Shown here one piece after another: positions 5,414 to 7,083 of a DNA stretch of 7,083 nt (its first letter is position 1; each line of letters starts with the position of its first letter). The position numbers and the translations under genes were made by a program. The DNA is from JBJEQG01 sp051881635. GTDB taxonomy: Bacteria; Bacillota; Clostridia; Oscillospirales; Acutalibacteraceae. The stretch is from contig JBJEQG010000002.1 in assembly GCA_051881635.1 (NCBI GenBank), positions 1 through 7,083 of the forward strand. The letters run 5' to 3'. Under the pieces are notes generated by a model, which saw only the letters and a program-made list of their open reading frames with translations, had not been told where the DNA came from and did not search any database.

Positions 5414-7083
5414 TGAGTAATTTTGAAATACCTTTGTGGGCAGCTGCCTGTTGTGGGAATGTAAAAAACTGTCTTTATACAGATGAGAGAGTTGCAAGAA
5501 GTGAAGATGAATTTAAAGAGGCTGTTGCCAATGACCATGTATTTATTCAGTTCAAGAATAAATACAGATGCGAGGCGAATTTCATAAGAACAACAACCCT
5601 TGTTGTAGATTGTGATAACTCACATAGTGATAACCCTGAGGACTGGATTCATAAGGAAAATGTGGAACAGGCATTTCCAGGTGTGTCTTTTGTTATTTAC
5701 ACAAGCCGTAACCATTTAAAGATAAAAGGAAATAAATCAGCAAGACCAAGATTTCATGTAATTTTCTTTATTGATGAATGTTTAAAGGCAAAAGAATACA
5801 AAGATCTGCTTGAAAGGGTTCAGAGTTATTTTCCTTATTTTGACACTATGGCATTAGACGCTGCGAGGTTTTTCTACGGAAATGACAACACGGAAGTTTT
5901 CTTTGTAGAAGGCAGTATGAATTTATCACAGTTCTTTGGCGAAGAAGATGCCTTTGAAAATCTTGGTGAGGAGATTGCGGAAGGCAACAGAAATGCCACT
6001 ATGTTTAATTGGGCGGTTCGTGCATTGAAGAGATATGGGAATGTAGCGGAAACCAGGAAACGGTTCTGTATCCAGGCAGAAAAATGTAACCCGCCACTTG
6101 ATGATAAAGAACTGGCATCTATATGGAGAAGTGCAAACAAGTATTATAAAAAAATTGCAGAACAGCCTGATTATGTTCCGCCGAATGAATACAACAATCC
6201 TAAGCCTGATAATTGGCAACCGCCGATTCCGTTTGGAGATTTTGAAATGGATGAGTTTCCGATTGATGCTCTGCCAAAAGATATTGCAGATTATGTATCA
6301 CAAATATCGGAAAGTACACAGACACCTGTTGATATGGCGGGAACGGCTTCGCTTTCGGTTATATCAACCTGCATACAGGGCAAGTTTGAAATTGAGGGCA
6401 AGAGCGACTGGATAGAACCACTGAATACCTATGCAGAAATTATCCTTCCGCCTTCGGAGAGAAAATCTGCCGTTCTTAACGGAATGACCAGACCAGTCAA
6501 TAAATATGAAAGCAATTATAACAGACAGCATTCTGCATCTGTTGAAGCTAACAAAATGCAAAAACATATTCTTGAGAAAAAGCAGAAAGCGTTGGAAGAT
6601 GCCATAGCAAAAGGGAAAGCAGAGCCGGATGAACTCGAACAGATGGCACAACAGATAGCGAACTTTCAGGAGATTAAACCACTCCAGCTTTATGTAGATG
6701 ACATCACTACAGAAAAACTTGTATCGGTTCTTTCCGATAATGGCGGTCACGCAGCCCTTATCTCATCAGAGGGCGGAATATTTGATACTCTTGCAGGCAT
6801 TTACACCAGAAATGTAAATATCGATGTTATGCTGAAAGCCTACTCGGGTGACAGTATTCGTGTTGACCGTATCGGTCGTGAAAGTGAATGTATCAATAAC
6901 CCGGCACTCACAATTCTTCTTATGGCACAGCCCTCAGTTGTATCAGATGTATTAAGCAACGCCACTTTCAGAGGCAGAGGACTGACAGCAAGATTTCTTT
7001 ACTGTATGCCAAAGTCATCTGTGGGAAACAGAAATTACAGAAGTAAAACTATCGAGCCGGAAGTGGCAGACAGATATGAAAAA
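5413..7083 (+). CDS. Primase-polymerase (AEP) fused to DUF3987 ATPase-like domain, 3' end outside window
   Basis: ATG 5413 overlaps the previous stop (TAATG), with AAGGAG 8 bases upstream. The frame stays open for 557 codons to the window edge. Residues about 1-165 look like an archaeo-eukaryotic-type primase: 'TTLVVDCDNSHSDNPEDW' (Asp66 and Asp68, DxD motif I), 'RPRFHVIF' (His115, motif II) and 'LDAARFFYG' (Asp149, motif III). Residues about 188-247 ('EGNRNATMFNWAVRALKRYG', 'DDKELASIWRSANKYYKK') fit a helical primase C-terminal region. From about 285 on is DUF3987: a degenerate P-loop 'ILPPSERKSAV' (Lys351, Ser352), a charged coiled stretch, 'ALISSEGGIFDTLAG', 'YSGDSIRVDRIGRES' and 'FRGRGLTARFLYCMP'. 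DUF3987 is a RecA-like helicase or ATPase relative. Together they would prime, and perhaps unwind, phage DNA. The primase motifs are intact; the P-loop departs from the usual GxxxxGKS/T, and helicase activity is uncertain. Confidence 0.9.
   Translation, partial: MSNFEIPLWAAACCGNVKNCLYTDERVARSEDEFKEAVANDHVFIQFKNKYRCEANFIRTTTLVVDCDNSHSDNPEDWIHKENVEQAFPGVSFVIYTSRNHLKIKGNKSARPRFHVIFFIDECLKAKEYKDLLERVQSYFPYFDTMALDAARFFYGNDNTEVFFVEGSMNLSQFFGEEDAFENLGEEIAEGNRNATMFNWAVRALKRYGNVAETRKRFCIQAEKCNPPLDDKELASIWRSANKYYKKIAEQPDYVPPNEYNNPKPDNWQPPIPFGDFEMDEFPIDALPKDIADYVSQISESTQTPVDMAGTASLSVISTCIQGKFEIEGKSDWIEPLNTYAEIILPPSERKSAVLNGMTRPVNKYESNYNRQHSASVEANKMQKHILEKKQKALEDAIAKGKAEPDELEQMAQQIANFQEIKPLQLYVDDITTEKLVSVLSDNGGHAALISSEGGIFDTLAGIYTRNVNIDVMLKAYSGDSIRVDRIGRESECINNPALTILLMAQPSVVSDVLSNATFRGRGLTARFLYCMPKSSVGNRNYRSKTIEPEVADRYEK

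Noticed and set aside
6364..6750. A 128-codon minus-strand frame rich in Phe, Leu and Cys that looks membrane-like
   Set aside because: It is antisense to a clearly coding DUF3987 region. The hydrophobic look is an expected by-product of reading Lys/Glu-rich codons in reverse.

Overview
This window is part of the DNA-replication module of a temperate-type phage or prophage, most likely from a low-GC Gram-positive host of the Clostridia (Bacillota). Three things point there: moderately AT-rich sequence, strong AGGAGG-type ribosome binding sites before almost every gene, and a gene set (DUF2800, DUF2815, family A DNA polymerase, BRO/KilAC antirepressor, DUF4406-like protein, primase with a DUF3987 domain) familiar from Clostridia and Streptococcus phages. 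All supported genes are on the + strand. No tRNA, rRNA, insertion sequence, integrase or CRISPR array is visible.

Layout. At 2-190 is the C-terminal part of a small phage protein. It overlaps the DUF2800 gene (183-1319), a Cas4/RecB-type nuclease candidate with a four-cysteine Fe-S pattern. DUF2815 (1321-1881), a probable single-stranded-DNA-binding protein, follows one base later. A 180-base gap (1882-2061) holds a 29-base imperfect palindrome, a 15- to 16-bp hairpin and a possible 41-codon ORF. The family A DNA polymerase with proofreading domain follows (2062-4044). A second gap (4045-4203) holds a likely intrinsic terminator, competing helices and a four-codon ORF with a strong ribosome binding site. 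A second tight operon then runs from a BRO-N/KilAC antirepressor (4204-4989) through a DUF4406-like protein (4994-5413) to a large primase-polymerase/DUF3987 protein (5413 to the window end, truncated).

How it works together (inference from families): the primase-polymerase and its ATPase-like domain would prime and perhaps unwind, the family A enzyme would copy with proofreading, the DUF2815 protein would coat single strands, and the DUF2800 nuclease would process ends or support recombination. The antirepressor-like gene puts a possible regulatory protein within the replication block. The DUF4406-like protein may act on nucleosides or nucleotides.

The protein-coding content is a recognisable phage replication module, not a new system. 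The least explained signals are in the two gaps, where helices overlap ribosome binding sites or a terminator and exclude one another. These look like candidate RNA regulatory elements and are the best targets for follow-up. Three gene starts (183, 1321, 2062) were set by ribosome-binding-site spacing or family N-termini rather than by the longest reading frame.
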